NCBI GenBank assembly: GCA_026874595.1
Contig: CM049308.1
Span: 1,017,001 to 1,081,000, forward strand
Direction: 5' to 3'
Origin: Sipunculus nudus
Lineage: Eukaryota; Annelida; Sipuncula; Golfingiida; Sipunculidae
Length of the DNA: 64,000 nucleotides
How positions within the stretch are numbered: position 1 is the first letter of the stretch; every line of letters begins with the position of its first letter. The notes below the pieces were generated by a model. The model had not been told where the DNA came from, searched no databases, and saw only the letters and a program-made list of their open reading frames with translations. A program made the translations under genes and the position numbers. Positions 1 to 12,339 of this stretch are shown in pieces.

Positions 1-484
1 CTTGATTAAATAAAGTATATTCCTGAAAAAAAGTCTTCAGCTTCAGCAATTCTCATGTTAAGTGAGCAAATATATTTCCTGATTTTTAAAAAATTGCATT
101 ATATTTGGACCTATAACTTTAAAATAATACCCAATACTGACCTAATTTTTGGTATGTGCACAGAAAATGTATGGAAGAATATGAATACTAAATATGATCA
201 AAAACAGATCAGTGGTTTTGATATTAGGCAGACTTGAAGTGTAACAATTGCTTTTTTATGGAAAACGGAGGTTTTTCCTTAATATCTCGAAGGAAGGAAG
301 TTCTAATGACCCAATTTTCGGTATGGTAGGAGATTTTGGGGACATCTAATGGTATGCAGAATTTTGGATTCGTAGGTCCAACGGTTTTAAAACGTGCCCT
401 GTTAACGGCCGGCCGGCCGGCCGGACGGACGACGGACAAAGGACCACGACTATAGCTCAGATGACTTATAGTCAGCTGAGCTAA
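1..484 (+). mobile_element. Family A element, 3' part (5' end outside window)
   Basis: This is the 3' portion of the dispersed family A. It has the body block around 'gtggttttgatattaggcag' (215-234), a GC-rich GGCC/GGAC run at 408-440, and the family 3' terminus: a hairpin built from TAGCTCAG...CTGAGCTA, ending in CTAA at 481-484. The run of GGCCGG repeats differs from the (GGAC)n of other copies. There is no coding capacity. The 5' end (CAAGGGACC type) is not in the window. Confidence 0.75.
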
Positions 485-830
485 AAAATTAAGCAATACT
501 GACCTAATTTTTTGTATGTACAGAGTAAATGTATGGAAGAATATGCATACTAAATATGATCAAAAACAGATCAGTTGTTTTGATATTAGGCAGTCTTGAA
601 ATGTAACAATGGGTGTTTAATTGAAACCGGAGGTTTTTCCTTAATATCTTGAAAGAATGAATTCTTAGTGACCCAATTTTAAGTATTGCAGGAGATTTGG
701 GGGACATCTAACGATATGCACAATTTTGGATTCGTAGGACCAACAGTTGCAAAACGTGCCCTGTTAACGGACGGCTGGACGGACAGATGACTTGCAAAGG
801 ACCATGACTATAGCTCAGATGACTTATAGT
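485..830 (+). mobile_element. Family A 3' segment, second copy, truncated
   Basis: A second copy of the same 3' body follows directly on the first, so the two sit head to tail. It has the same 'gatattaggcagtcttgaa' block and the GGAC-type run before the end. It stops at 830 within 'gacttatagt', so the last half of the 3' hairpin is missing. It is probably a tandem duplication of the 3' part or a truncated older copy. Confidence 0.65.
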
Positions 831-1147
831 CTATCTGGTCACTACATACAGTGAAACCTGTCTAAAGCGGACAGTCAAGGGACTCAATCGTTTTGTCCTT
901 AATAGTGAGGTGTCCTTATCAGGCAGGTTGACCTTGGTTGATAACTGAGGGATTTTAAATAAAGACAACGAGCAGCTGCAAGAACGTGTTTATTGTATTA
1001 TATCAGGTTGTTTCATGTACATGTAAAACTGATCATGCACACATCATGCATTCAATAGTCATATACAAAATGTGATTATTTTTACTTATCTCAAGTAGTA
1101 AACAATATGAGAAGGGTCTATGAAATCATCCGTAAAAATAATGTTCA

Positions 1148-1231
1148 TAACTTTTCTGCAAGAGCGCGTACGCTCTTTTTCGCAGATTCACTCAGGCAAA
1201 TAAGCTCAACTTTTTCAGATAGTGTAAGCGC
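1148..1231 (-). pseudogene. Remnant of pogo/Tigger transposase N-terminal HTH
   Basis: The minus strand encodes ALTLSEKVELICLSESAKKS followed by VRALAEKL, then a stop. This matches the start of the CENP-B/pogo-type DNA-binding helix-turn-helix, where 'LTLxEKxxLI....G.S...LAxxF' is the recurring pattern. The frame is open on the 5' side but the preceding residues do not look like the usual basic start (MPPKRKR type), and no DDE catalytic region was found. It lies inside a transposon with pogo-like ends, which supports the call. It is a dead fragment and not a host gene. Confidence 0.6.
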
Positions 1232-2315
1232 CCATCTGAAGTATGCGTGGTGCCACCTGGCGGCATTGTCTAAATTTATTTGCTTTGATGTTGATGGCAC
1301 CTGAGATAAAACGAAACCTGAGGAGCTTGTGCACGGTGGCACGATACACGTAACTACGGAGCGAGCACATGGTTGACAATGAGCAGATCAGTTTGAGATA
1401 TATTGAGCAAAACTAATTAATTAATATCAAACAGCCTGCTACAACAAAGTGGCTAGTTTACAGTAAGATATTGCGTGGTGAAATCGGTAGCCGTTTAATC
1501 ATTTTAATGACCCCGCGGTCGAGCAAATAATATGCAGCTTCGCAACGTGTGAATGATCAACCGTAAAATAAAGTGACAGGATGTTTACCGCTTCACCCTT
1601 GCTGTGTTTATTCTATGAGCACATCACACCCTGACTCAAACACCAACACGCATAAAAGTAACAACTGGGGATTGCTCAATCCTTTGTGTTCCAGTCCTGG
1701 GAACAACAGTAACGGTGGCCTTTGATGTTGTCCCGGGCGAGTGATCAGTGTCCGTCGCAGATGACGTATCATGTCCGTATTTGTCAGGTTCATTTACTCT
1801 TAGAATGTTAGTTTGAGTTCAAATCTGCTGTCCGTTTTCTGTAGTAGTGTGGTGTCCGCCTTATTGAGGTTCCGCTTATACCGTTTTTATTCCAATTTGG
1901 CGATCCCTCTTATTTCTCGACCCCAAAAAATATTTTGAAAGCATAATTTCTAAAATGACTCTAATTTCTCGACTGCCGACGATGTTTTCTGTCGACGATG
2001 TTAAGGTGAAATGTCTCCGTCTCTCACAGGCAACGCAGTTTGTATCTGACTTGATTCTTATTACACTGGGCATCCACATCAAACTTGCTTCCAATAAAAT
2101 TTATGAAGATACAAAGATGCGTTTTTCATAAAATATAAACTTGATAAAGCGTTCAAGATCCAAATGGGTGTTCGTCACGAAGCAAACTCGTGTACCGTTC
2201 CTGGTATGCACGTGCATTGTGTGCAATTCATGTGGGATCTTCAGCAATAATATTTACAAAATACTGCAAAGCTTGCGTGGTGGAACAACTGTGACACAGG
2301 TGGAACTGTCATCTT

Positions 2316-2363
2316 AGTTAAGTTTAAACGACCCCGGTTAGTTTTTGGATGGGTGACCGCGCG
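2316..2363 (+). pseudogene. 5S rRNA-like fragment (internal promoter part)
   Basis: The segment has AGTTAAG, then CCCCGGTTAG, then TTGGATGGGTGACCGC, in the order and spacing of the middle of eukaryotic 5S rRNA (box A through intermediate element and box C). The flanks do not continue as 5S: there is no 5' stem sequence and the 3' part diverges after GACCGC. It could be a 5S pseudogene or the head of a 5S-derived SINE. A full 5S gene is excluded. Confidence 0.55.
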
Positions 2364-3544
2364 TACCAAACGGGGCTCGATCGAGGGCACGCGAAGTAGG
2401 ACCATTTCCGGTCATATATATTTTAACGCGCCTTTACTTTCCTATATTTATTACGTATTATGCAAATAAAAGTTATCTGATAATAGGCAGTTATTTTTTA
2501 TAAAGTCTTCTTCCAACTTGAGGCAGCTGCTTGTCCCTTTTCGGCCCGCCGGTATTGCCGCCTTGCGGGTTAACTTGAAACAACTGGTGGTTACATGAGT
2601 TGCCGTCTATGTCAAGTGATCGTACCTATACGCGAAGTAGTGATCATTTTGTAAAGTGATTGAGCTCAGTTTGATTAATCATTTGCGGACTGCGTATAAT
2701 TCATGTAACGGCTGGAAGCCCTTTGTAGAAAATACTGTTAAGATAACAAAACAAACTTATATACAACCAAATTATCACCCAATTCATATGACCGCTCGAG
2801 TGTCAGAGCAGCTCGATCTGCGTCTCTACGGAAGGTTATCAAACCGCATGCCTCTAATATCTCGACCACCGCAAATTCTGCATGAAGATAATTTTCAAAT
2901 ATCCTCCATTATCTCGACCTCTGAGAAAATTAATTATTTTTAAGTGGTCGCCAAATTAGTATAAATACGGTACATAACAAATAGGGAATTTTGAAGGGAC
3001 TTAACTATATTGTCCGTTATAGCCAGTTGTCCGCCTTAGTGAGGTGTCCGTTAGACCAGTTTTCACTGTATTTTATTAGCACTGCATGAGTTATCTTTCA
3101 TGTTCTTTTCAAACCCTGTCATAAAGCTACTTTAGTTTTCCATTCAGTACTTAACATTAATATTCATGTATGCCTGTCAGAGCTTAATTTTGTCAGTTCA
3201 TTTTTGCTGTTTCAGCACATAAACATGTGTACATGCAACATCAGTGCTTCAAAATACAGACAGAGAAAATGACCTTACTTAACAAAAAACATGAGAGAGG
3301 TCATGAGACTCAACATGAAAGCATGTCACAACATATGAAAATTACCCCAGGCCAGCAGTTACACATATGCAGCAAACATCCTCTAAATATTCAGTACAAC
3401 ACAGTGCCTGATAAAGCCCACTGAGTGGCACAGCAGTGATTGCTAGGAGGGAGACACAGGACAGGATGAAAACTCAGATGACAAATCATGTGACACAGTG
3501 ACACCCACAAATCATGTGACACAGCGATACCCATAACATGCAGG

Positions 3545-4490
3545 CAGACATGGCATGTAGGCCTATGTAAGCCACCTGATGTGAAACACAAATGTACAAA
3601 AGCAACACATGGCCCAGGCCGAGAATGATAGCTACCTCTGGTAAATTACAAGTGTACAAAGCAACTCATGGCCAAGGGCTAGAATGTTAGCTACCTCAGG
3701 TCAATCTCCAGTGAACAAAGCAACACATGGCCCAGGCCTAGAATGTTAGCTACCTCAATTCAATCACCAGTGTACAAAGCAACACATGACCCAGGCCTAG
3801 AATGTTAGCTACCTCAGGTTAATCACCAGTGTACAAAGCAACACATGGCCCAGGCCTAGAATGTTAGCTACCTCAGGTCAATCACCAGTGTACAAAGCAA
3901 CACATGGCCCAGGCCTAGAATGTTAGCTACCTCATGTCAATCACCAGTGTACAAAGCAACACATGGCCCAGGCCTAGAATGTTAGCTACCTCAGGTCAAT
4001 CACCAGTGTACAAAGCAACACATGGCCCAGGGCTAGAATGTTAGCTACCTCAGGTCAATCACCAGTGTACAAAGCAGCACATGGCCCAGGCCTAGAATGT
4101 TAGCTACCTCGGGTCAATCACCAGTGTACAAAGCAACACATGGCCCAGGCCTAGGATGTTAGCTACCTCAGGTCAATCACCAGTGTACAATGCAACACAT
4201 GGCCCAGGCCTAGAATGTTAGCTACCTCAGGTCAATCACCAGTGTACAAAGCAACACATGGCCCAGGCCTAGTATATTAGCTACCTCAGGTCAATCACCA
4301 GTGTACAAAGCAACACATGGCCCAGGCCTAGAATGTTAGCTACCTCAGGTCAATCACCAGGGTACAAAGCAACACATGGCCCAGGCCTAGAATGTTAGAT
4401 ACATCATTTGAAACACCAGTAAACAAAAGCAAACATGTGGCCCATGCTTAGAATGTAAGATACCGCAATTGAAACACAAAAGCAACACAA
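3545..4490. repeat. 59-bp minisatellite, about 15 copies
   Basis: The unit runs 'cacatggcccaggcctagaa ... ctcaggtcaatcaccagtg' with a strict 59-bp period (for example caacacatg at 3721, 3780 and 3839). Central copies are nearly identical. Edge copies (3545-3720 and 4390-4490) are diverged, as expected where unequal exchange homogenises the centre. There is no coding potential. Confidence 0.9.
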
Positions 4491-4545
4491 GATCCATGAT
4501 ATGAAGACATAACTGAGTTGCTTTAAATTTTTCTCTTAACTAAAA

Positions 4546-4790
4546 CAAGTGGCCTATGGGCCATGATGCTCAGCTGAATTTGACATGCATGTGACATGTA
4601 TTAATTATTGATGATATGATCTGATAAAAAATATTTGTTAAGGAACCTTGAACAATGGATACAGTGACTTCCAGAGTGCTATAAATCATGTTTTTTGTAA
4701 ATTGTCTTTACAATAAAAGGTAACATCAACCTTATTTAGGGTTTACAAGAAGATTTAAATAATAACTCAAGGACTCAAGCATAATAAATG
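4546..4790 (+). mobile_element. Family A-like 5' end fragment
   Basis: It begins CAAGTGGCCTATGGGCC and continues to GCTCAGCTGA, matching the 5' palindrome plus end motif of family A with compensating changes that keep the palindrome (GGCCTATGGGCC). It runs into the 63-bp minisatellite. That array could be the internal tandem part of this element, but no matching 3' end was seen before 6370. Confidence 0.5.
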
Positions 4791-6370
4791 AGATACATGA
4801 CAAGGACTCAAGCGTAACTAGAGTATCATGCAAAGGACTGGAGCATAATTAATGAGGTACAATTAATGAGATAGTACATGAATGATATATATGAAAAGGA
4901 CGAAAGCGTAATGAAGGAGATACAATTAATAAGATAGTACATGAATGAGATACATGAAAAGGATGAAAGCGTAATGAAGGAGATACAATTAATGAGATAG
5001 TACATGAATGAGATACATGAAAAGGACGAAAGCGTAATGAAGGAGATACAATTAATAAGATAGTACATGAATGAGATACATGAAAAGGATGAAAGCGTAA
5101 TGGAGGAGATACAATTAATAAGATAGTACATGAATGAGATACATGAAAAGGATGAAAGCGTAATGAAGGAGATACAATTGATAAGATAGTACATGAATGA
5201 GATACATGAAAAGGACGAAAGCGTAATTAAGGAGATACAATTAATGAGATAGTACATGAATGAAATACATGAAAAGGACGAAAGCGTAATGAAGGAGATA
5301 CAATTAATAAGATAGTACATGAATGAGATACATGAAAAGGATGAAAGCGTAATGGAGGAGATACAATTAATGAGATAGTACATGAATGAGACACATGAAA
5401 AGGACTAAAGTGTAATGAAGGAGATACAATTAATAAGATAGTACATGAATGAGATACATGAAAAGGATGAAAGCGTAATGGAGGAGATACAATTAATGAG
5501 ATAGTACATGAATGAGATACATGAAAAGGACGAAAGCGTAATGAAGGAGATACAATTGATAAGATGGTACATGAATGAGATACATGAAAAGGATGAAAGC
5601 GTAATGAAGGAGATACAATTAATGAGATAGTACATGAATGATATACATGAAAAGGACCAAAGTGAATGAACGAGATACAATTAATGAGATAGAACATGAA
5701 TGAGATACATGAAAAGGACGAAAGCGTAATAACAGATATATGACAAGGACTCATGCGTAACTAGAGTATCATGTGAAGGACTGAAGTGTAATGAATGAGA
5801 TACAGTTAATAAGATAGTACATGAAAGATATACATGACAAGGACGAAAGCGTAATGACGAGATACAATTAATGAGATATTACATGAACGATATACATGAA
5901 AAGGATGAAAGCGTAATGAATGAGATACAATTAATGAGATAGTAAATGAATGAGATACATGAAAAAGACAAAAGCAGAATAAACAAGATACAGGACAAAG
6001 ACTCATGCGTAACTAGAGTATCATGCGAAGGACTGAAGTGTAATGAATGAGATACAATTAATGAGTACATGAATGAGATACATGAAAAGGACTAAAGCAT
6101 AATGAATGAGATACATAACAAGGACTCAAGCGTAACTAATGAGATACATTACAAGGACTCAAGCGTAACTAATGAGATACATGACAAGGAGTAAAGCGTA
6201 AATAATGATATACATAACAAGGACTTGAGCATTACTAATGAAATACACAACAAGGGCTCAAACGTAACTAATGAGAATCATGCCAAGGACTCAAGCATAA
6301 TTAATGAGATACTTACAAGGACTCAAGCGTAACCAATGAGATACATGACAAGGACTTGATTGTTACTATA
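4790..6370. repeat. 63-bp minisatellite plus related ~33-bp units
   Basis: The main unit contains 'gatacaattaatgagatagt', 'acatgaatgagatacatgaa' and 'aaggacgaaagcgtaatgaa', with a 63-bp period from about 4850 to 5730. Shorter ~33-bp relatives ('gatacatgacaaggactcaa' type) flank it at 4790-4850 and 6090-6370. Because 63 is divisible by 3, several frames stay open for over 500 bp and give false repetitive peptides (MYYLINCIS type). A stray relative of the short unit occurs at about 12060-12105. Confidence 0.9.
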
Positions 6371-6540
6371 GTCTATTCCACCAAGGCGGCCATTAGTTTT
6401 TGGCATTATTTAATTACAAAGTAATTTTATTTTAAACAAAGCCATCGCACAGGTCTTATACGAACAAAAGGTATAATGCTTCCATGCTGGAACATTTCTT
6501 TTAAAGTTCTTGTATGACATATATATGTAAAATGCAAGTA

Positions 6541-6630
6541 CAGCAGAACCTGTCATGAGGGGACACCTGTGGGATATCGCCAAAGTGTCCCTACATTGCA
6601 GGTGTCCCTTCATGAGAGGTAGGGACAGAT
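6541..6630. repeat. Relic terminal sequence of a Tigger-like element
   Basis: The 'gtgtccctacattgcaggtg' block resembles 'gtgtccgtaaattgaaggtg' at 9566-9585 in the same orientation. Both resemble the TGTCCG-rich ends of the element at 849-3068. The two copies are direct repeats, so they do not bracket one element. They are likely ends of separate decayed copies. Confidence 0.35.
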
Positions 6631-6902
6631 GCAGGCCATGATAATGATTACTGTATGGAAATTCAATCAACAATTAAAACAAATGAATCACATATCTGTA
6701 AGTATATAAATTTAAAAAATATTTATATCAATTATATGTAAAATATATTAAATATAATTAAATATTTATATGGACATCTAACACAAGATTCTTTGATGTC
6801 ATGATTAAGTCTTTAAAGAGCTGGTTCATTTAAAAATAAAAAATTAAATAAATGGTGGATCATGAGTATAATTTCATAGAAATAGTTACTATTAACTATA
6901 AA

Positions 6903-8286
6903 CAAGGGACCTATGGGTCACTGTGCTCAGCTGACGTTAACCTTGAAGGTAAAAATCTAAAATAATATCTTATGGAGATAAAGTGTAAGAGGAAGAGGTA
7001 ATTAAGGCCATGGTTGGTTTATATGATTGGTTTGTATTGAAGAGCAAGAAATTGTTGCAAAAAATATTTTGTGACCTGACCATGTGTTTCCTAATGTTGA
7101 AACTAAAGCATGTGAGCAGTTTGTGAACAAATGATCTGTACTATTACCATGATCATTAGTTGGTTTTTCGATTAACTGTTGACATTTCAGTAGTTTACAC
7201 ATTTGTTCAATTGAATCTATTTTTTTGCATAATATATATTTTTAATTATATATGTATTTTTTTCATGAAATGTATACAGCTGAAATATAGCTAATTAACA
7301 ACATAAAACAGGGCAAACAAAGCCTGATCTCAAATTCTGCTGAGGCAGGAAAATAATGAACAAATGTTTTTATTAAATCCTGATTTTTTTATCACATCAA
7401 TTATTTTCTAATTTAAGTTTATATTTCTATACATTTCCAATTTAACATATATATCTGAATATAAAAGTTGATTCATAATTCTCAATTGCATCATCATAAA
7501 TCTCAATCTTGTCAGATAACACCACATCATGCATACAAATGTTTATTTATTTTTTACCACAAAAATATATCTTTTAAATCTGCAAAACAATAAATATCTA
7601 AAAATAATACTTGATTTAGATTTTACAATTTTTAATTGTGTCTTAATTTATCCATAATGTGCTTCATATTTTATAATAATTTAAGCATACTGATGGGTTC
7701 ATTTATATTTGTTAAAATCATTTAAAAGAAAATTGATTTCTTTAAAAATGCTACATTACACAACATTGCATCTTCTGGATTACACCTTAAATTATTTTTT
7801 CAAGGAAAGTTTTTGCATATCAGAGTGGAAACAGCATTACAATTAAGGAGATACAGTGAAAACAATAACAATTACTGCATAACACTTGGTGGGTTGGGTT
7901 AGCCGGGGGGGGGGGGGGGGGATGATTGGGGTGGTGATATGAGAATAATTCTGGCATGTACATAGGAACTATATAGAGGAATATTTATGGTAAATATGAG
8001 GAAAAACAGATGAGTGGTTTTGATATTAGGCAGTCCTGAAGTGTGAAAATAGGATTTCAATAAAAAATTGAGGTTTTTCTTTAATTTCTCAAAGGAACGA
8101 AGTCACAAAGACCCAGTTTTCGGCTTGGTAGGAGATCTTGGGGACATCTAACATTATGCTGAATTTTGGATTCCTAGGTCTTACGGTTTCAAAACGTGCC
8201 ACATCTACGGACGGACGGACAGACGGACGGACGACGGACAATGGACCACGACTATAGCTCAGATGACTTATAGTCAGCTGAGCTAA
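6903..8286 (+). mobile_element. Family A element, complete ends, internally deleted
   Basis: It starts CAAGGGACCTATGGGTC, has GCTCAGCTGA, and ends with the hairpin and CTAA (8283-8286). Its first ~1.0 kb matches 15642-16670 almost base for base, including a G-run (7905-7921, 17 G). It then skips about 490 bp present in that copy and rejoins at 'ttctggcatgtacatagg'. (GGAC)n precedes the 3' hairpin. There is no transposase; its open frames recur in the other copy and are not supported as genes. Confidence 0.8.
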
Positions 8287-9713
8287 AAACTTTATAAAAC
8301 CAATTTTTACTCAATAATATATGATATTTATATTTCTTAATTACATATTGTTTCTCAATAAATAAATAAATATGCATAAAGTCATCCCGCAAACTTCTGG
8401 TTTAGACATGAAAGGAGAATTTTTGGAATAAAAGATGAGGGTGTCATTAAGATATTCCATTTATTTCATTTTTTTATGAACAATTAAATTTATGCAACAT
8501 TCTTTCCACAGTGCTGAATAGTAAACTGATGTCTATCAAAAGAGTAAGTCTCTGAATGTCCCTTGTGTATGGTACACAGAAAATCATTAAAATCCAAACA
8601 CTTCAAACTCAGTATTGTAACAAATCAATTTTCAACAACAGAATTTTATCCCAACTTTGAAATTTTGACTGGATCCCTTAAATTCAGCGATGATTTTTTC
8701 AGATTAAAATTGCCCTAACAGGGCTTCACATCAGGCGGACAGTCAATTTGGCGGAAACGCTTGGGCAATCAGGGGTGTTCGGTGGCCTTCGGCAGCGGCC
8801 ACCGGCCGTTACTATTTGCAATCAAAATTGAACTATGTACGGTGATTTCATCCGCTGAAATCGATTCTAATACATTGACTTCAAACTCAATATTAGGACG
8901 GAAATTATTTTCAACAACGGAATTTCATCCTGACATTGAGATTATGACCGGATGTCTAAAATCCAGCAATGATGTTGTCAGATTTACAATGCCATGACCG
9001 GGCATCAAATGAGGCGGACATTCAATCTTGCGGAAACACTAGGGTCTTCTGGCGCTTTCTGGGGTGTTCGGCTGCTGTCATTTCTGGGTGCAACCACAAT
9101 CACATTTGGATTATTGCACAGGTCAAATTGTTCCTGTTAATCTACATTTTGACGTATGTAACAACTGTTATAATTATAATTATCATATGCTATTGTAATT
9201 AATTTTGCAGTATCGAAATAGTGACCAAAGTTTGCGGGCGCAAACCACTCGTCTGCCATGTTGATACAACGGAAAAGAAGACTCTGGTCAACTGATGTTG
9301 ATGCTCAGTGCTCGAGTCAGTCATGTGAGACGTGATTTAAACGAGATCAATAAATGAATCTAAATACATGCCATTCACGGCGTGCACGAAGCGTTCCGCT
9401 GAGCTGTTCAGCTGGTACACTCGCGCAGATATCTGATATCTCAGACTCAGATGTCTGTTCATGACAGGATTTTGGGCCAAACATGACTGTTGCTGTCCGC
9501 GTTTAGCAGGTGTCCGCTCATGACAGGTCAATTTTAATAGGAAATGGATCGGGACAATTGCTAAGTGTCCGTAAATTGAAGGTGTCTGCTCATTCCAGTG
9601 TCCCCCCACTGCGGGATCTGCTTTACTTAACATTTTGAACCTGAGTACAAGCACCAATTACACAAACTCCACTGGTCAAATACTAGCATTGGTGCACACA
9701 ACACAAAAATGAT
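8287..9713. other. No gene seen; decayed repeat sequence
   Basis: I see no convincing exon here. Two similar stretches (about 8580-8760 and 8860-9030) share 'ttcaacaac', 'gaattttatcc' and 'gcggacagtcaat'-like blocks and look like a diverged direct duplication of about 290 bp. A Tigger-like terminal relic lies at about 9495-9605. The stretch around 9240-9480 is less AT-rich but has no start, splice or family signal I can defend. Confidence 0.5.
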
Positions 9714-11623
9714 TGTAGGTGGTGCAACCAGTCTTGTGTACCAGAAAGCCACCGAGGATGTATGGACATGCAAAGTTTAAGATGACTACTTCAAACCACT
9801 TTTGGGCTTTGTGCACAGATACAAGAAAAAATTGTAGGTGGTGCCAAAAGTCTTGTATACAACAAAATTATCTGAGATGTATCAACATGTATTATCTCAG
9901 GCTTATTTGTCAAATCAATCCCGAGAAATAAGCAGGAACATACACTACAAGAATTATTGTAGTTGGAACCACCAGTTATGTATATGATAAAGCTATCCAA
10001 GATGTATAGATAAGCCCAAATTCAGGCTTATATTTCAAATCCATCCAGAGAAATAAGCAGGGATATACACTGTGCAATAGTCACTGTAGGTGGCGATGCC
10101 AGTTTTGTGTAGGAGAAAGCCATCAGAGATGCATGGACAAGTCAAAATGTCAGGCCAGTACATCTAATTTCACTTGAGTCAAGTGCACTGGACTGACCAA
10201 GCTCAGGTTAGGAAGGCAGTTGCCCCGGGTCCCCAGAACAAAGTGCCACCTGCATCTACTGCAATGAGTGAACTCTTGACCTGTTGCCTAATCTAATGCA
10301 GTTAGGGTTAGCTATAAAGCAAAAGCTATAAATAGATCCAGACTGACCTTTGGCCTGTTGCCAAATCTGAAATAGTTGGCAGTCTACCCAGCTATTTATG
10401 GATGCAGACACAATCTTTACCTGTTGGAAAATCTGTTTACACTTATTGAAAGTCTTTGGCTACAATGCTTTTTTTTAAAGCTGACATATTCATAAGATTT
10501 TTTATCAAAATTTATAGATTAATTAGGGATACAGTCCTTTCAGTGTTAAAAGTTCAATAATTCTGCCAAAAATAATTTATGTAACTTGAACAAAGGCCTC
10601 CTAAGATTCATATTTGTGCAACGTTATAAAAGTTGAAGAAGAAGACTATTACAGCCCTCAGTTTGAAAAGGCCTTACTAATGGCCACAAGACACACCAGC
10701 TTTCTATGACTCTACCAAAAATCAACCAACCCAATCTATTCTTATATAATTGAAAGAACCCTACCCTAGGATAATTCTTGTGAAAAACTTAAATGATTCA
10801 GCTCGAGAATTTCATCATTTCATCATTTCATCCTGTAACTCAGCCAAAATTCATTAAACCGAATCCATTTAATCATTAACAAACTTGAGACAGTTTGTCT
10901 CAGGGATCATTTTTGTGAAATATTGAAAAATTTGGCTGAATGATTTCAGAGAAAATTTTCAAAGTTTTTTTAGCTTTTCACTAGTTAAATCTAAGTTATA
11001 CAGGTGGTGCCACAAAAAGCTCAATACCACAACATTTGATATGTGACAGATTTCTGCATAAAATGTCGGGATGCTAGCTCCCACTATTCCTGAGAAATAA
11101 TGGGTTAATGTATTGATGACCAATGACCCCCATACAAAAAAGGTTGATGCAGGCAGCCCCACCAATACCTCATTTCCAAATATGAGTCATGTGACCAAAG
11201 TTTGCATAAAATAAGGTGATGATAGGTCTAGCTGTTTCTGATATTGTAATTTTAGTAACCTTTTAAAGTCAAATGACTTAGTTCAGCTTCGGCTTCCTTT
11301 AATTCAGCCAAGTTCACACAACAGGAAACATTCCAAACAACTTGAGAGAGATTGTTTAAGAGATTATTTCTGTGAAATATTTAACAATTTGGCTTGACAG
11401 ATTCAGAGAAAAAGATTTTTAAAGTTTTTTTTAGCTTTTACCCTATAAAATAAGTAAATGCAGATAGCAAAAAAATTAAACAAAATCTTATTGAGTTTTT
11501 TAAGTGACTAATTTTTGCAAAAAAAATTGGTGATGCTACCTCCTGCCGTTTTCCAGATAGTGTGGGTTAACATATGGATGTCAGAAGATGCCATACTATT
11601 GCATAAGCTCACCGGTTCACTAA
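9714..11623 (+). mobile_element. Family E element (3' end defined, 5' end uncertain)
   Basis: It opens with tandem ~120-bp units carrying 'gtaggtggtgcaaccagtct'-type blocks (9714-10130). Next come 'gagtgaactcttgacctgtt' (10266-10285), then an 'aactcagccaaaattcatta' region, and the end GCATAAGCTCACCGGTTCAC with CTAA at 11620-11623. The same order of blocks recurs in the interrupted copy at 38600-44071, which also ends GCATAAGCTCAC...GGCTAA. Ending in CTAA links it to family A. It has no coding capacity. Confidence 0.55.
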
Positions 11624-12257
11624 AAATTACCTGTTAGTAGATCAACTGGGCACTCAGGTAAGTATTTACAAGGAAACACCAACATTAGATGCAAAGGATA
11701 TGAGTAAAACAATTCCTTAAATATATGAGAAAACAGTGTATTCCTGTTATGACATACTGACTGCAGTGACAGGATCAAGGACACTTTTTGATGAACGTCG
11801 ACTGGATAATGGTAGTGCTTGTTACCATAAATATGATAAAATCCATAATCAGTTAAAAGACACCAACCTGCAGTATCACTTCACAAAGAAATGCTAGGAG
11901 AGTTGCAAAGTACACATTTAACAAGATAGACCAAAATCTTTCATTTTCTATTGCCAGAATGCACAGTTTTCTGCAATGAAACATAATGGATAAAAATATC
12001 AGTATGTCTTATTTATTGCCAAAAACCTCTTGGTGGGATGGACTATAATTAGATACCTGAAACAGACTCAAGTGTAACTAATGATAAACATGACAAGGAC
12101 TTGAGATGAGATAGTTTCTTTAATTTCACACTTTCATAAATAACAAATATGATCCTTCTTTGTTGGGTTAACAGCCAAACACCCAGTGGGAGGGTCTGAA
12201 TAAAAGTTTCCTGATCTTATTGATTTTGAAGTATGTTAACTGTGATAGAAAACTCAC
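11624..12257. other. ENT intron side, no further exon confirmed
   Basis: This is mostly non-repetitive DNA just downstream (minus strand) of the ENT exon. One 103-nt minus-strand stretch at 11868-11970 is bounded by AG and GT, but its phase does not fit the preceding ENT exon. A relative of the ~33-bp unit of the 4.8-6.4 kb array lies at 12060-12105. The next true ENT exon is not recognised here. Confidence 0.5.
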
Positions 12258-12339
12258 ATGTTTAGCGATGGTAAAAAAGTTCCATGGAAGCAGACATCCT
12301 ATGCCCAGCAAGTAAAAAATCAAGTACACGATCTTCAGC
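12258..12339 (-). CDS. Equilibrative nucleoside transporter, TM1 exon (partial gene)
   Basis: This 82-nt internal exon encodes LKIVYLIFYLLGIG followed by CLLPWNFFTIAKH. The YLLGIGxLLPWNFF signature is the first transmembrane helix of the ENT/SLC29 family (Pfam Nucleoside_tran), which moves nucleosides across membranes by facilitated diffusion; PWN is its hallmark. On the minus strand the exon is preceded by a pyrimidine tract and AG (ctctttttcag) and followed by GTGAGT. It starts with one base that completes an AGG codon with the upstream exon at 45526-45833 and ends in phase 0. That phase match, plus the natural protein join PADR-LKIVY, supports one gene. Later exons (TM2-TM11) are not found in 1-12257 and may lie beyond the window. 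Which ENT paralogue this is cannot be decided from TM1 alone. Confidence 0.9.

Larger units (their letters stand above)
849..3068. mobile_element. pogo/Tigger-like (Tc1/mariner superfamily) DNA transposon relic
   Basis: The left end reads CAGTGAAACCTGTCTAAAG after a TA (847-848). The right end, read in reverse complement, is CAGTGAAAACTGGTCTAA and is followed by TA (3069-3070). Inverted ends starting CAGTG with TA target duplication are typical of pogo/Tigger elements. Inside, on the minus strand, is a decayed CENP-B-type helix-turn-helix peptide (1148-1231). A second, decayed right-end-like sequence lies at about 1845-1890, so the element may be composite. A 5S-like patch sits at 2316-2363. 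No intact transposase remains. Confidence 0.7.

Noticed and set aside
3545-4490. CRISPR-like regular repeat array
   Set aside because: The 59-bp units are contiguous with no unique spacers, and the DNA is eukaryotic; it is a minisatellite.
4826-6070. Long minus-strand frames (up to 185 codons) with repeated MYYLINCIS-type peptides
   Set aside because: The 63-bp minisatellite has a period divisible by three, so several overlapping frames stay open at once; there is no start context or domain.
7002-7202. 66-codon minus-strand frame that recurs at 15696-15923
   Set aside because: It lies in the body of family A and is conserved only because the two copies are nearly identical; no domain is recognised.
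6541-9605. A single large Tigger-like transposon bounded by the similar sequences at 6541 and 9495-9605
   Set aside because: The two sequences are in the same orientation, so they cannot be inverted ends of one element.
11868-11970. Possible next ENT exon on the minus strand (acceptor tgcag, donor CTGCAG|GTTGGT, 34 open codons)
   Set aside because: The open frame needs an incoming phase of 2, but the TM1 exon ends in phase 0, and the peptide does not resemble the ENT region after TM1.
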